From positions 868,001-932,000 of the forward strand of contig NZ_JACOEA010000001.1 of NCBI RefSeq assembly GCF_014281125.1: a DNA stretch of 64,000 nt, written 5' to 3'. A model generated the notes under the pieces. It saw nothing but the letters and a program-made list of their open reading frames with translations, searched no databases and was not told the DNA's origin. The position numbers and the translations under genes are program-made. Shown in pieces: positions 32,583 through 42,257 of this stretch. The stretch comes from Lawsonibacter celer (GTDB taxonomy: Bacteria > Bacillota > Clostridia > Oscillospirales > Oscillospiraceae). The first letter of the stretch is position 1; each line of letters begins with the position of its first letter.

Positions 32583-33338
32583 ATGACGCTCCAAGCCTTT
32601 TTTACCGCCCATCCAAAGGCCGCGCTCGCCTTTTCCGGGGGGGCGGACTCGGCCTATCTGCTCTGGGCCGCCAGGCAGTATGGATGTGACGTGCGCGCCT
32701 ATTACGTCCACACGGTTTTCCAGCCCGCCTTTGAACAGGCCGACGCCAAACGCCTGGCGGAGCAGCTGGGCGTTCCGCTGACCGTGCTGGAGGCCGACGT
32801 GCTGGCTGATGATGCAGTGCGTACCAACCCGCCCGACCGCTGCTACCACTGCAAGCGGGCGCTTTTTTCCCGCCTGCGGCAGGCCGCCCTGGACGACGGG
32901 TACAGCCTACTGCTGGACGGCACCAACGCCTCGGACGACGCGGGGGACCGCCCCGGCATGCGCGCCCTGGCAGAGCTGGAGGTGCGCTCCCCCCTGCGGG
33001 AGTGCGGCGTGACCAAGGCCCAGGTTCGGCAGTGGTCAAGGGAGGCTGGACTCTTCACCTGGGACAAGCCGGCCTACGCCTGCCTGGCCACCCGGGTACC
33101 AGCGGGCACGGCCCTGACGGCGGAGGCTCTCTCCAGGGTGGAGCGGGCGGAGGACGCCCTGTTTGCCCTGGGCCTGACCGATTTTCGAGTACGCCTCTAC
33201 GGCGGGGCGGCGCGCATCCAGATCCCGGAGGAGCAGACCCCAGGGCTGCTGGCGCGGCGTGCGGAGGTCACGGCCGCGCTCTCCCCGCTCTTTGACGCCG
33301 TACTGTTGGATTTAGAGCCCCGGAAGGGCTCGGACTGA
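32583..33338 (+). CDS. larE: ATP-dependent sacrificial sulfur transferase LarE
   Basis: A 251-residue PP-loop protein that adenylates and thiolates P2CMN (the LarB product) for the nickel-pincer cofactor of lactate racemase-type enzymes. The ATP pyrophosphatase loop AFSGGADSAYLLWAA is at about residues 17-31, followed by the conserved DRCYHCKRALF. KPAYACLATRVP contains the cysteine that aligns, from memory, with the sulfur-donating residue of the L. plantarum enzyme. GAGAGGGG precedes the ATG. It is first in larE-larB-larC-nik. Confidence 0.92.
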   Translation: MTLQAFFTAHPKAALAFSGGADSAYLLWAARQYGCDVRAYYVHTVFQPAFEQADAKRLAEQLGVPLTVLEADVLADDAVRTNPPDRCYHCKRALFSRLRQAALDDGYSLLLDGTNASDDAGDRPGMRALAELEVRSPLRECGVTKAQVRQWSREAGLFTWDKPAYACLATRVPAGTALTAEALSRVERAEDALFALGLTDFRVRLYGGAARIQIPEEQTPGLLARRAEVTAALSPLFDAVLLDLEPRKGSD

Positions 33339-33350
33339 GGAGGACAAGCC

Positions 33351-34115
33351 ATGGACAACAAGCACGAGATTCTCAACCTGCTGCGCGCCGTGGCCGACGG
33401 GCGCACCCCGCCGGAGGACGCGCTGCTGGAGCTCAAAACCCAGCCCTTTGCGGATCTGGGCTACGCCAAGGTGGACCTCCACCGGGGTGTCCGCCAGGGG
33501 GCGGCCGAGGTCATCTACGGGGCGGGCAAGTCCCCGGAGCAGATCCGCGGCATTGCCGCCGCTATGGGGGAGCGTGGGTGCCGCAACATCCTCGTCACCC
33601 GTGTGGACCGGGAAGCCGCTGAATTTGTGGGGGCCTCCCTCCCCCTGGACTACCACCCCATTGCCCGCCTGGGGATCGCCTTTCCCGGGGAGCGCCCCGC
33701 CCTTGGGCATATTGTGGTGGCCTCCGGCGGCACCAGCGACATGGCCGTGGCGGAGGAGGCTGCCCTGACCGCCGAGGTCCTGGGCAACCGGGTCACCCGG
33801 CTGTACGACGTGGGGGTGGCCGGGCTGCACCGGCTGCTCAGCCGCCTGGACGTACTCATGTCCGCCCGGTGCGTGGTCGCCGTGGCGGGCATGGAGGGGG
33901 CGCTGGCCTCCGTGGTGGGCGGCCTGGTGGACTGCCCGGTGATAGCCGTGCCCACCAGCGTGGGCTATGGGGCCAGCTTCGGTGGGCTGTCCGCCCTGTT
34001 GGCCATGCTCAACTCCTGCGCCAGCGGGTGCAGCGTGGTAAACATCGACAACGGCTTCGGGGCCGGCTATCTGGCCAGCCGGATCAATCAAATGGAGGGG
34101 TTGGAAGAGCCATGA
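33351..34115 (+). CDS. larB: Nickel-pincer cofactor biosynthesis protein LarB
   Basis: A 254-residue carboxylase/hydrolase acting on nicotinate adenine dinucleotide to give the dicarboxylated pyridinium mononucleotide. The C-terminal PurE-like domain has VVASGGTSDMAVAEEAALTAE and PVIAVPTSVGYGASFGG. The N-terminal half (KVDLHRGVRQGAAEVIYGAGKS) is LarB-specific. Ends ATGA-overlapped with larC, indicating coupled translation. Confidence 0.94.
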   Translation: MDNKHEILNLLRAVADGRTPPEDALLELKTQPFADLGYAKVDLHRGVRQGAAEVIYGAGKSPEQIRGIAAAMGERGCRNILVTRVDREAAEFVGASLPLDYHPIARLGIAFPGERPALGHIVVASGGTSDMAVAEEAALTAEVLGNRVTRLYDVGVAGLHRLLSRLDVLMSARCVVAVAGMEGALASVVGGLVDCPVIAVPTSVGYGASFGGLSALLAMLNSCASGCSVVNIDNGFGAGYLASRINQMEGLEEP

Positions 34116-35338
34116 AAACGCTTTATCTTGAATGCCGTATGGGGGCGGCCGGGGACATGCTCCTGTCCGCCCTGTACGAACTGCTGGACCACGCCGGAAA
34201 GCAGAAGTTTCTGGACGCCATGAACGGCCTGGGCCTGCCCGGGGTCCATCTGGAGCCGGAGCACCGGGCCACCTGCGGCATCATGGGCACCCACATGCAT
34301 GTAAAAATCCACGGCGCGGAGGAGGAGCAGGACACCCCCTGCGCCCACGGCCATGACCACGGCCACAGCCATCACCACCACGCCACCCCCGATTCCATCG
34401 CCTCCCTCATCGACCGCCTGCCGCTGCCCACCATGGTGTGCCTCCACGCCCGGGCGGTGTACGACTCCATCGCCCAGGCGGAGGCCCGGGCCCACGGCTG
34501 CCCCGTGGGGGACGTACACTACCATGAGGTGGGCGCTCTGGACGCGGTGGCCGATGTGACGGGGGTGTGTCTGGCCCTCCACATGCTCCGGCCCGACCGG
34601 ATTGTGGCCTCTCCCATCCATGTGGGCAGCGGCAGCGTGCGCTGCGCCCACGGGGTAGTGCCTGTCCCCGCCCCCGCCACGGCGGCGCTGCTCACCGGTA
34701 TCCCCACCTACGGCGGCGCGGTACAGGGGGAGCTTTGTACCCCTACCGGCGCGGCCCTGCTGGCCCATTTCTCCGAGGCCTTCGGTCCCATGCCCACGCT
34801 GACGGTGGAGCAGGTGGGCTATGGCGTTGGGAGCAAGGCGTTTGAGCAAGCCAACTGCGTTCGGGCCTTTCTGGGGGAGGAGGCCCCCTCCTCCGGCGGG
34901 CCCAACGGAGAAATCGTGGAGCTGGTGTGCAACATCGACGATATGACCGCTGAGGCCCTGTCCTTCGCCTGCGCCCGCCTGCTGGAGCTGGGCGCCCTGG
35001 ATGTGTACGCCGTTCCGGGCACCATGAAAAAGGGCCGCCCCGGCCAGGTCCTCACGGTGCTGTGCAGCCCCGGACAGGAGGACCGGCTGGCCCGCCACAT
35101 TCTTGCCCTGACTGCCACCAACGGGGTGCGTGTCCGCCGCTGCGGCAAGTATTTCCTGACCCCCGTCCTCCGGAGCGTGGACACCCCATGGGGTCCTCTC
35201 CGGATCAAGCGGGCGGAGGGTTTCGGCATTTCCCACACCAAGCCGGAATATGACGATGTGGCCGCCCTGGCCCGGGCCAACGGCCTGCCCTACCAAAGTG
35301 TGTTGGAGGAAGTGCTCCGCCGTCTGGCCGGCAATTAA
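34112..35338 (+). CDS. larC: Nickel insertion protein LarC (single reading frame)
   Basis: A 408-residue CTP-dependent nickel insertase (cyclometallase). N-terminal LECRMGAAGDMLLSALYELL, a His-rich nickel loop (GHDHGHSHHHH at about residues 78-90), HYHEVGALDAVADVTG and C-terminal LVCNIDDMTAEALSFA with PGTMKKGRPG. In Lactobacillus the protein needs a programmed frameshift (larC1/larC2); here both parts are in one uninterrupted frame. Start overlaps the larB stop. Confidence 0.94.
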   Translation: MKTLYLECRMGAAGDMLLSALYELLDHAGKQKFLDAMNGLGLPGVHLEPEHRATCGIMGTHMHVKIHGAEEEQDTPCAHGHDHGHSHHHHATPDSIASLIDRLPLPTMVCLHARAVYDSIAQAEARAHGCPVGDVHYHEVGALDAVADVTGVCLALHMLRPDRIVASPIHVGSGSVRCAHGVVPVPAPATAALLTGIPTYGGAVQGELCTPTGAALLAHFSEAFGPMPTLTVEQVGYGVGSKAFEQANCVRAFLGEEAPSSGGPNGEIVELVCNIDDMTAEALSFACARLLELGALDVYAVPGTMKKGRPGQVLTVLCSPGQEDRLARHILALTATNGVRVRRCGKYFLTPVLRSVDTPWGPLRIKRAEGFGISHTKPEYDDVAALARANGLPYQSVLEEVLRRLAGN

Positions 35339-35356
35339 GCAAAGGAGGCTGCTGAA

Positions 35357-36976
35357 ATGAAACGACTGTCCTGTCTGCTCCTCGCCGCCGCGCTGAGCCT
35401 GGGGCTGCTCTCCGGCTGCGGCACAGACGCCCCTTCCCCCGCACCTTCCACAGACGCCCCCTCCTCCGCCAAGGATCAGGTGGTAGTCGCCATGGGCATT
35501 ACCTCGGAGCCGGAGTTCGGCTTCGACCCCGCCTACGGCTGGGGCGCGGGGGAGCACGTGCATGAGCCCTTGATCCAGAGCACCCTCACCATTACCAACA
35601 CCGACCTGACCATCGGCTATGACCTGGCCACAAGCTGTGAGGCCAGTCCGGACGGCCTGACCTGGACCGTGACCATCCGGGACGACGTGCATTTTACCGA
35701 CGGGGAGCCTCTCACCGCCGCCGACGTGGCCTTTACTTATAATACAGTAAAGGAGTCCAGCTCTGTAAACGATTTCACCATGCTGGACCGTGCGGAGGCG
35801 GTGGATAAAACCACAGTGCGCTTCCACATGCTCCGCCCCTATTCCATCTGGCCCTACACCATGGCCATTGTGGGCATCCTGCCCGAGCACTGCTACGACA
35901 GCGCCACCTACGGCTCCGCCCCCGTGGGGTCCGGCCGCTATGTGCTCAGGCAGTGGGACCGGGGCCAGCAGGTCATTCTGGAGGCCAACCCCGACTACTA
36001 CGGACAGGCTCCCAAAATGAAAAAGGTGACCATCCTTTTTATGGAGGAGGACGCGGCCTATCTGGCGGTCCAGGCGGGCCAGGCGGATCTGGCCTATACC
36101 TCCGCCACCTACTCCGACCAGTCTCCGACAGGCTATTCCCTCCTCGCCTGCGAAAGTGTGGACAACCGGGGCTTCAACCTCCCCGCCGTCCCCGTCCAGG
36201 GCTATGACGGGGTAGAGGGCCCTGCCGCGGGCAATGATTTCACCTGCGACGTGCTGGTGCGCCGGGCCGTCAATATCGGCGTGGATCGACAGGAGATGAT
36301 CGACCATGTGCTCAACGGCTACGGCACCCCCGCCTACAGCGTGTGCGACAAGCTGCCCTGGTACAATCCCGCCTCTGAAGTGGAGTACGACCCGGAGGGG
36401 GCCGCCGCCCTGCTGGACCAGGCGGGCTGGACGTTGGGCGCCGACGGCGTGCGGGAGCGAAACGGTGTGAAGGCCCAGCTGAACCTGCTCTATCCCAGCA
36501 GTGACTCGGTACGCCAGGCCCTGGCCGCGGATTTCGCCAACCAGCTGGGCGAGCTGGGTATCGCCTGTACCATTGAGGGCGTGGGCTGGGACACCGCCTA
36601 CGACCGCGCCCTGTCCGAGCCGCTGATCTGGGGCTGGGGGGCGCACACGCCCATGGAGCTCTATAATCTGTACCACACCATCGGGGACACGGGCTCCGCC
36701 CAGTACTCCCCCTATTCCAACCTCGCCGTGGACGCCTATATGGACGAAGCCCTGGCCAGCAGCGACCTGCAGGCCTCCTATGAGCTGTGGCAGAAAGCCC
36801 AGTGGGACGGCGAGACCGGCGTCACCCAGCAGGGCGACGTACCCTGGGTGTGGCTGGTGAATGTCAGCCACCTCTACTGGGTGCGGGACGGCCTTCAGGT
36901 GGCCGAACAGAAGGTGCACCCCCACGGGCACGGGTGGTCCATCGTCAACAATGTGGACCAGTGGAGCTGGCAATAG
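35357..36976 (+). CDS. nikA: Nickel/peptide-type ABC transporter binding lipoprotein
   Basis: A 539-residue SBP family 5 protein. Signal peptide and lipobox end LLSGC (Cys21), then a Pro/Ala/Ser linker. The mature part has TSEPEFGFDPAYGWG, GLTWTVTIRDDVHFTDGEPLTAADVAFTYN and PVGSGRYVL, the peptide/nickel-binding pattern. Position behind larEBC argues for nickel over peptides. AAAGGAGGCTG precedes the ATG, 18 bp after larC. The symbol reflects context; the metal-chelate specificity is inferred. Confidence 0.85.
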   Translation: MKRLSCLLLAAALSLGLLSGCGTDAPSPAPSTDAPSSAKDQVVVAMGITSEPEFGFDPAYGWGAGEHVHEPLIQSTLTITNTDLTIGYDLATSCEASPDGLTWTVTIRDDVHFTDGEPLTAADVAFTYNTVKESSSVNDFTMLDRAEAVDKTTVRFHMLRPYSIWPYTMAIVGILPEHCYDSATYGSAPVGSGRYVLRQWDRGQQVILEANPDYYGQAPKMKKVTILFMEEDAAYLAVQAGQADLAYTSATYSDQSPTGYSLLACESVDNRGFNLPAVPVQGYDGVEGPAAGNDFTCDVLVRRAVNIGVDRQEMIDHVLNGYGTPAYSVCDKLPWYNPASEVEYDPEGAAALLDQAGWTLGADGVRERNGVKAQLNLLYPSSDSVRQALAADFANQLGELGIACTIEGVGWDTAYDRALSEPLIWGWGAHTPMELYNLYHTIGDTGSAQYSPYSNLAVDAYMDEALASSDLQASYELWQKAQWDGETGVTQQGDVPWVWLVNVSHLYWVRDGLQVAEQKVHPHGHGWSIVNNVDQWSWQ

Positions 36977-37024
36977 GCCCCCGCCCGCCGGGCGTATCCC
37001 ACCAAGAGATAAGGAAGTGATTCC

Positions 37025-38017
37025 ATGAGGCACCGCCTGGGTTTCGCGGGCAAAAAGCTGCTGCGCATGGTTCTGCTGCTGCTGGGTGTGAGTCTGGCCG
37101 CCTTTCTACTCATGTCTGCCTCCCCGCTGGATCCGCTGCAGACCAACGTAGGTCAGGCGGCCCTGGGCTCCATGAGCCCGGAGCAGGTTGCCAGGCTGGA
37201 GGAGTACTGGGGGGTGCACACGCCCCCGGTCCAGCGGTATCTGGGCTGGCTGGGCGACTTTCTCCGGGGCGACATGGGCACCTCCCTGCTCTACCGGGCG
37301 CCGGTGCGCCAGGTTCTGGGGGAGCGGCTGGCCAATTCCCTGTGGCTGATGGTCTTTGCCTGGATCTTTTCCGGCATCCTGGGCCTGGTTTTGGGGGTAA
37401 CGGCCGGGGCCAACCGGGGCCGGCTGCCGGACCGGATCATCCGGGGCTGCTGCCTCACTATTTCCAGCACTCCCGCCTTCTGGCTGGCACTGCTGCTGCT
37501 TGTGATCTTCGCCGTGTGGCTGGGGGTGCTGCCCATCGGCCTGTCCATCCCCATCGGGGCGGACGCGGCCAGTGTCACCCTGGCCGACCGGCTGCGCCAC
37601 GCGGCGCTCCCCGCCCTGACCCTGAGCATTACCGGAATGGCCAACATCGCCCTGCACACCCGTGAGAAGATGGCCGACATCATGACCTCCGACTATGTGC
37701 TCTTCGCCCGGGCGCGTGGGGAGCCCAAGGGCTCCATCATCTGGCGCCACGGGCTGCGCAATGTGGCGCTGCCCGCCCTGACGCTACAGTTCGCCTCCAT
37801 CAGCGAGATCTTCGGCGGCTCGGTGCTGGTGGAGCAGGTGTTCTCCTATCCCGGCCTGGGACAGGCCGCCGTGACCGCCGGACTGGGCGGCGACCTGCCC
37901 CTGCTGCTGGGCATCACGGTAATCAGCGCGGCCATTGTCTTTGGGGGCAATTTGATTGCCGACCTGCTCTACGGCATTGTGGACCCGCGCATACGGAGAG
38001 GGGTGGCCTGCACATGA
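37025..38017 (+). CDS. nikB: ABC transporter permease, NikB/DppB type
   Basis: A 330-residue permease with six hydrophobic segments and the N-terminal pattern LRMVLLLLGVSLAAFLLMSASPLDP typical of DppB/NikB. It includes LGERLANSLWLMVFAWI and the coupling loop FARARGEPKGSIIWRHGLRN. Start ATG 37025 after AAGGAAG. Overlaps nikC by 4 bp. Confidence 0.9.
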   Translation: MRHRLGFAGKKLLRMVLLLLGVSLAAFLLMSASPLDPLQTNVGQAALGSMSPEQVARLEEYWGVHTPPVQRYLGWLGDFLRGDMGTSLLYRAPVRQVLGERLANSLWLMVFAWIFSGILGLVLGVTAGANRGRLPDRIIRGCCLTISSTPAFWLALLLLVIFAVWLGVLPIGLSIPIGADAASVTLADRLRHAALPALTLSITGMANIALHTREKMADIMTSDYVLFARARGEPKGSIIWRHGLRNVALPALTLQFASISEIFGGSVLVEQVFSYPGLGQAAVTAGLGGDLPLLLGITVISAAIVFGGNLIADLLYGIVDPRIRRGVACT

Positions 38018-38841
38018 AGCGCCGCCGCAACCGCCGGCAGGACACCCGTCTGCTGCTCCTCTTCGCCGCCGGAGGGCTGTTCGCGGCAGCCCTGGTGGGG
38101 CTGCTGCTGTCCGACCGGGCCATGGTGACCGACTTCTCCCAAAAGAACCTGGCCCCCTGCCTCCGCCATCCCTTCGGCACCGACTGGATGGGGCGGGATA
38201 TGCTCGCCCGCACCCTGGCCGGGCTGTCCCTGAGCATCCGCATCGGCGCGCTCACCGCGGCGGTGAGCGCGGCCGCAGCGCTGGTCCTGGGCGTGGCCGC
38301 CGCCGTGCTGGGCCGGTGGGCGGACGCAGTCATCTCCTGGTGCATCGACCTGGTGATGGGGATACCCCATATTCTGCTGGTCCTGCTGATCTCCCTGGCC
38401 TTCGGCCGGGGCTTTGCCGGGGTGGTGGCCGGGGTGGCCCTGAGCCACTGGCCCAGCCTGGCCCGGGTCATCCGCGGGGAGGTGCTCCAGCTGCAGCAGG
38501 CCCCCTATGTGTGCTCGGCGGGACGGCTGGGGGTCTCCCGGCTGCGCATCGCCAGGACTCACCTGTTCCCCCACCTGCTGCCCCAGTTTCTCATCGGGCT
38601 GATCCTCCAATTCCCCCACGCCATTCTCCACGAGGCCAGCATCACCTTTCTGGGCTTCGGACTGCCGCCGGAGCAGCCCGCCATCGGGGTGATCCTGTCC
38701 GAGAGCATGCGCTATCTCACCACTGGGAAGTGGTGGCTGGCGGTCTTTCCCGGCTTTGCCCTGGTGCTGATGGTCCTGCTTTTCGCCCTGGTGGGGGAGC
38801 GGCTGCGCCAGCTGCTGGACCCGGCCAGCCTGCATGAATAA
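38014..38841 (+). CDS. nikC: ABC transporter permease, NikC/DppC type
   Basis: A 275-residue partner permease. FGTDWMGRDMLARTLAGLSLSIRIG is the classical DppC/NikC N-terminal block; the coupling loop is VCSAGRLGVSRLRIARTHLFPHLLP and ASITFLGFGLPPEQPAIG is the conserved C-terminal block. ATGA overlap with nikB. Confidence 0.9.
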   Translation: MKRRRNRRQDTRLLLLFAAGGLFAAALVGLLLSDRAMVTDFSQKNLAPCLRHPFGTDWMGRDMLARTLAGLSLSIRIGALTAAVSAAAALVLGVAAAVLGRWADAVISWCIDLVMGIPHILLVLLISLAFGRGFAGVVAGVALSHWPSLARVIRGEVLQLQQAPYVCSAGRLGVSRLRIARTHLFPHLLPQFLIGLILQFPHAILHEASITFLGFGLPPEQPAIGVILSESMRYLTTGKWWLAVFPGFALVLMVLLFALVGERLRQLLDPASLHE

Positions 38842-38854
38842 AGGAGGGAGCAAA

Positions 38855-39790
38855 ATGGAACCTATTCTGGAGGTGTCCCGCCTGTCCATCTCCTTTACCC
38901 AGTACGACCGGGGCGTGCACCAGCGCCGGCTCCCCGTCATCCGGGACCTGTCCCTGACCATCGCGCCGGGGCAGGTGGCGGCGGTAGTGGGGTCCAGCGG
39001 CTCGGGCAAGAGCCTGCTGGCCCACGCTATTTTAGGCATTCTCCCCTACAACGCCCATCTGGAAGGGCAGCTGCGCTACCGGGGCGCACCCCTCACGCCC
39101 CGGCGCATGGAGGCGCTGCGGGGACATGAGATCGTCCTAGTGCCTCAGAACGCCGGCTATCTGGACCCGCTGATGAAAGTGGGGCCGCAGATCCGGAAGG
39201 GCCGCCGGGACAAGGCTGCCCGGTCCCGAAGCCTTGGGGTGCTGGCCCGCTACGGCCTGGGCCCGGAGACTGAGGACCTCTACCCCTTTGAGCTTTCCGG
39301 CGGCATGGCCCGGCGGGTGCTCATCTCCACCGCCGTGGCGGAGTCCCCCCGCCTGGTCATCGCGGACGAGCCCACCCCCGGCCTGGACGCCCGGGCTGCC
39401 GGGCGCATCTTGGGCCACTTCCGGGAGATTGCCGACGGCGGGGCAGGCGTGCTTCTCATCACCCACGATCTGGAGCTGGCCCTCACCATCGCCGACCGGG
39501 TGGCGGTCTTTTACGCCGGGGAGACGGTGGAGGAGGCCGCCGCCGCGGATTTCGCCCGCCTGGAACGCCTTCGCCACCCCTATACCCGCGCCCTGTGGCA
39601 TGCTCTGCCCCAAAACGGCTTTCAATCCATTCCCGGCGGCCAGCCCTACCCCGGCGCGCAGCCACCGGGCTGCGCCTTTGCCCCCCGCTGTCCCGACGCC
39701 CGGCCAGAGTGCGGGGGGGCCGTCCCCTGGCGGCCCTTTCAGGGCGGAATGGTGCGCTGTCTGTATCCAAAGGGAGGAACTGCGGTATGA
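38855..39790 (+). CDS. nikD: ABC transporter ATPase, NikD/DppD type
   Basis: A 311-residue ATPase. Walker A GSSGSGKSLL, signature LSGGMARRVLISTAVAESP, Walker B LVIADEPTPGLDARA and the C-terminal oligopeptide/dipeptide extension with PGCAFAPRCPDARPEC. The ATG at 38855 has AAAGGAGGGAG upstream; an ATG at 38834 inside nikC was rejected. Stop overlaps the nikE start. Confidence 0.9.
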   Translation: MEPILEVSRLSISFTQYDRGVHQRRLPVIRDLSLTIAPGQVAAVVGSSGSGKSLLAHAILGILPYNAHLEGQLRYRGAPLTPRRMEALRGHEIVLVPQNAGYLDPLMKVGPQIRKGRRDKAARSRSLGVLARYGLGPETEDLYPFELSGGMARRVLISTAVAESPRLVIADEPTPGLDARAAGRILGHFREIADGGAGVLLITHDLELALTIADRVAVFYAGETVEEAAAADFARLERLRHPYTRALWHALPQNGFQSIPGGQPYPGAQPPGCAFAPRCPDARPECGGAVPWRPFQGGMVRCLYPKGGTAV

Positions 39791-40389
39791 GTCTGGAGGC
39801 CCAACGCCTCTCCTTTCACTACCCCCGCGGCGGGCATGTGCCTGTGCTCCGGTCGGTGAGCCTCTCCATTGCCCCCGGGGAACGAGTGGGCCTGACCGCT
39901 TCCAGCGGCCGGGGCAAAACAACATTATGCAAGCTTATGTCCGGCTACGAGCGTGCCGCCGGGGGGCAGGTTCTGCTGGACGGCAGGCCCCTGGGCACCT
40001 ACCGCGGGTTCTGTCCGGTGCAGCTGATCTGGCAGGACCCGGCGGCTGCAGTGGACCCGCTTCTCCCCCTGGGGGATACCCTGAGGGAGGCCGGCCCGGC
40101 GGACCCGGAGCTGCTGCGCGCCCTGCACATTGAGCAGGACTGGCTTAAGCGCTACCCGGCCGAGCTCTCCGGCGGCGAGCTGCAGCGCTTCTGCATCGCC
40201 CGCGCCCTCCAACCCGGTCTGCGCTATCTGCTCTGCGATGAGATCACCGCCATGCTGGATCTGATTGGCCAGGCACAGCTCTGGGAATTTCTTCTGGCCG
40301 AGGCGAAACGGCGGAACCTGGGCCTGCTGATTGTCAGTCACGCCCGCCCCCTACTGGAGCGACTGTGCACCCGCATCGAAACCCTGTAA
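39787..40389 (+). CDS. nikE: ABC transporter ATPase, NikE/DppF type (short)
   Basis: A 200-residue ATPase without the C-terminal extension usual in DppF (about 320). It has TASSGRGKTTLCKLM (Walker A, with Arg in place of the usual Ser/Gly), signature LSGGELQRFCIARALQP, Walker B YLLCDEITAMLD and the H-loop IVSHARPLL. All catalytic motifs are there, so it is probably active though minimal. Last gene of lar-nik, followed by a terminator. Confidence 0.85.
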   Translation: MSLEAQRLSFHYPRGGHVPVLRSVSLSIAPGERVGLTASSGRGKTTLCKLMSGYERAAGGQVLLDGRPLGTYRGFCPVQLIWQDPAAAVDPLLPLGDTLREAGPADPELLRALHIEQDWLKRYPAELSGGELQRFCIARALQPGLRYLLCDEITAMLDLIGQAQLWEFLLAEAKRRNLGLLIVSHARPLLERLCTRIETL

Positions 40390-40402
40390 CCTCCTCAGCT
40401 TC

Positions 40403-40435
40403 AAACCTTTCGGTTTAAATGAACCGAAAGGTTTT
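40403..40435 (+). terminator. Terminator of lar-nik operon
   Basis: AAACCTTTCGGTT/AACCGAAAGGTTT stem, 6-base loop, then TTTT; ATTTATCGTTTCTTTTT follows. Confidence 0.85.
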
Positions 40436-40599
40436 CAATTTATCGTTTCTTTTTATGGTCAACATGCACACTTCCTTCTTCTCTTTTTCGTCTTTCTGCC
40501 CATTGTTTTTTTCGAACAATTGAGTATGATTAAAGTGTATTTCAGGCAAAATAGAGCGATATTGTTACCATTTTCACAATATATAAGGGAGGTATTACC

Positions 40600-42084
40600 A
40601 TGGAGAAAACTGTTCTCGACCGCTATCAGCTTTATATCAACGGCAAGTGGGTAGACGCCAGCGACGGCGCCACCTTTCAGACCCGTTGCCCCGCCAATGG
40701 GGAAGTGCTCTCCACCTGCGCCGCGGCCACCCAGGCGGATGTGGACGCCGCCGTCACCGCCGCCTGGGAGGCTTTTCAGAGCTGGAAAAACGTTACGGTT
40801 AATGAGCGGGCCGCTATTTTGAATCAGGTGGCCGATATCATTGAAGCCAATGCCGAGCACCTGGCCATGGTGGAATCCCTGGACAACGGCAAGCCCATCC
40901 GGGAGACCCTGGCCATTGACATCCCCTATTCCGCGCGCCACTTCCGCTACTTCGCCGGGTGCATTATGGCGGAGGAGGGCTCCGCCACGATGCTGGACAA
41001 CAACACCCTGAGCCTGATCCTCCGGGAGCCCATCGGTGTGGTGGGCCAGATTGTCCCCTGGAACTTCCCCTTCCTGATGGCCGCCTGGAAGCTGGCCCCC
41101 GTGCTGGCCGCCGGCTGCTGCACCGTGTTTAAGCCCTCCAGCGACACCTCCCTGTCTGTGCTGGAGCTGGCCCGTCTGACCCAGAGCGTTATTCCTGCGG
41201 GCGTATTCAACGTCATCACTGGCTCCGGCTCCAAGGCAGGCCAGTATATCCTGGATCATCCCGGCTTCCGCAAGCTGGCCTTCACCGGCTCCACCGAGGT
41301 GGGCGGCTGTGTGGCCTGCGCCGCCGCCGAGCGGCTCATCCCCTCCACCCTGGAGCTGGGCGGCAAAAGCGCCAACATCTACTTTGATGACTGCAAGTGG
41401 GATATGGCCATGGACGGCCTGCAGCTGGGCATCCTGTTCAACCAGGGTCAGGTGTGCTGCGCAGGCTCCCGTGTGTTCGTGCAGGACACCATCTATGACC
41501 GCTTTGCGGAGGAGGCCGTCAAGCGCTTCAACGCCGTCAAGGTGGGCCTGCCCTGGGACCGTGAGACCCAGATGGGCGCCCAGATCAACGAAAGCCAGAT
41601 CAAAAAGATTCTCAAGTATATCGCAATCGGCCGGGACGAGGGCGCCACGGTGGCCTGCGGCGGCGAGCGCGCCGTGGAAGGCGAGCTGGCCAAGGGCTGC
41701 TTCATGAAGCCCACTCTGCTCACCAACGTGACCAACCAGATGCGGGTGGCCCGGGAGGAGATCTTCGGGCCTGTGGCCTGTATCATCAAGTTCCATGACG
41801 AGGACGAGGTGATCGCCATGGCCAACGACAGCGACTACGGCCTGGGCGGCGCCGTATGGACCCGGGACATCAACCGGGCCATCCGGGTCTCCCGCGGGAT
41901 TGAGACCGGGCGCATGTGGGTCAACACCTACAACGCCATTCCGGAGGGCGCCCCCTTCGGCGGCTACAAGGCCAGCGGCATTGGACGCGAAACTCACAAA
42001 GTCATTCTGGAGCACTATACCCAGATGAAGAACATTATGATCAATCTCTCCGAAGCCCCCTCCGGCTTCTATCCGGAGCCCTGA
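40600..42084 (+). CDS. NAD(P)-dependent aldehyde dehydrogenase
   Basis: A 494-residue ALDH-superfamily enzyme. Landmarks: PWNFPFLMAAWKLAPVLAAGC, FTGSTEVG (coenzyme loop), ELGGKSANI with the general-base Glu and NQGQVCCAGSR with the catalytic Cys. The C-terminal EEIFGPVA and GGYKASGIGRE complete the family. Length and style match class 1/2 aldehyde dehydrogenases of broad specificity. ATAAGGGAGGTATT precedes the ATG. The 40436-40599 upstream stretch is AT-rich and must contain its promoter, but no pair of boxes is convincing. Confidence 0.92.
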   Translation: MEKTVLDRYQLYINGKWVDASDGATFQTRCPANGEVLSTCAAATQADVDAAVTAAWEAFQSWKNVTVNERAAILNQVADIIEANAEHLAMVESLDNGKPIRETLAIDIPYSARHFRYFAGCIMAEEGSATMLDNNTLSLILREPIGVVGQIVPWNFPFLMAAWKLAPVLAAGCCTVFKPSSDTSLSVLELARLTQSVIPAGVFNVITGSGSKAGQYILDHPGFRKLAFTGSTEVGGCVACAAAERLIPSTLELGGKSANIYFDDCKWDMAMDGLQLGILFNQGQVCCAGSRVFVQDTIYDRFAEEAVKRFNAVKVGLPWDRETQMGAQINESQIKKILKYIAIGRDEGATVACGGERAVEGELAKGCFMKPTLLTNVTNQMRVAREEIFGPVACIIKFHDEDEVIAMANDSDYGLGGAVWTRDINRAIRVSRGIETGRMWVNTYNAIPEGAPFGGYKASGIGRETHKVILEHYTQMKNIMINLSEAPSGFYPEP

Positions 42085-42257
42085 CGCCTTTTCCGGCGTG
42101 GCGCCCGTTTCGGGCGGCACGCCATTTCTTTGGACACAGAACCCCTCCGCCATTGAAGCGTGCGGCAATCCATGCTATAATAAAAATAATCAGACCCGCT
42201 ATCCCGCGGCAGGGGCCGTGCAGACGGCGCGGAGGAACATCAGGGGAGGCACACGGT

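Noticed and set aside
34088..37033. 981-residue open frame on the minus strand
   Set aside because: Exact antisense of larC and nikA, which have clear family motifs, ribosome binding sites and overlaps. It is a GC-bias shadow.
41916..42257. N-terminal extension of the CbiT-like protein overlapping the aldehyde dehydrogenase gene
   Set aside because: The extension lies antiphase inside the ALDH coding sequence; the ATG at 42258 has its own GGGGAGGC site.
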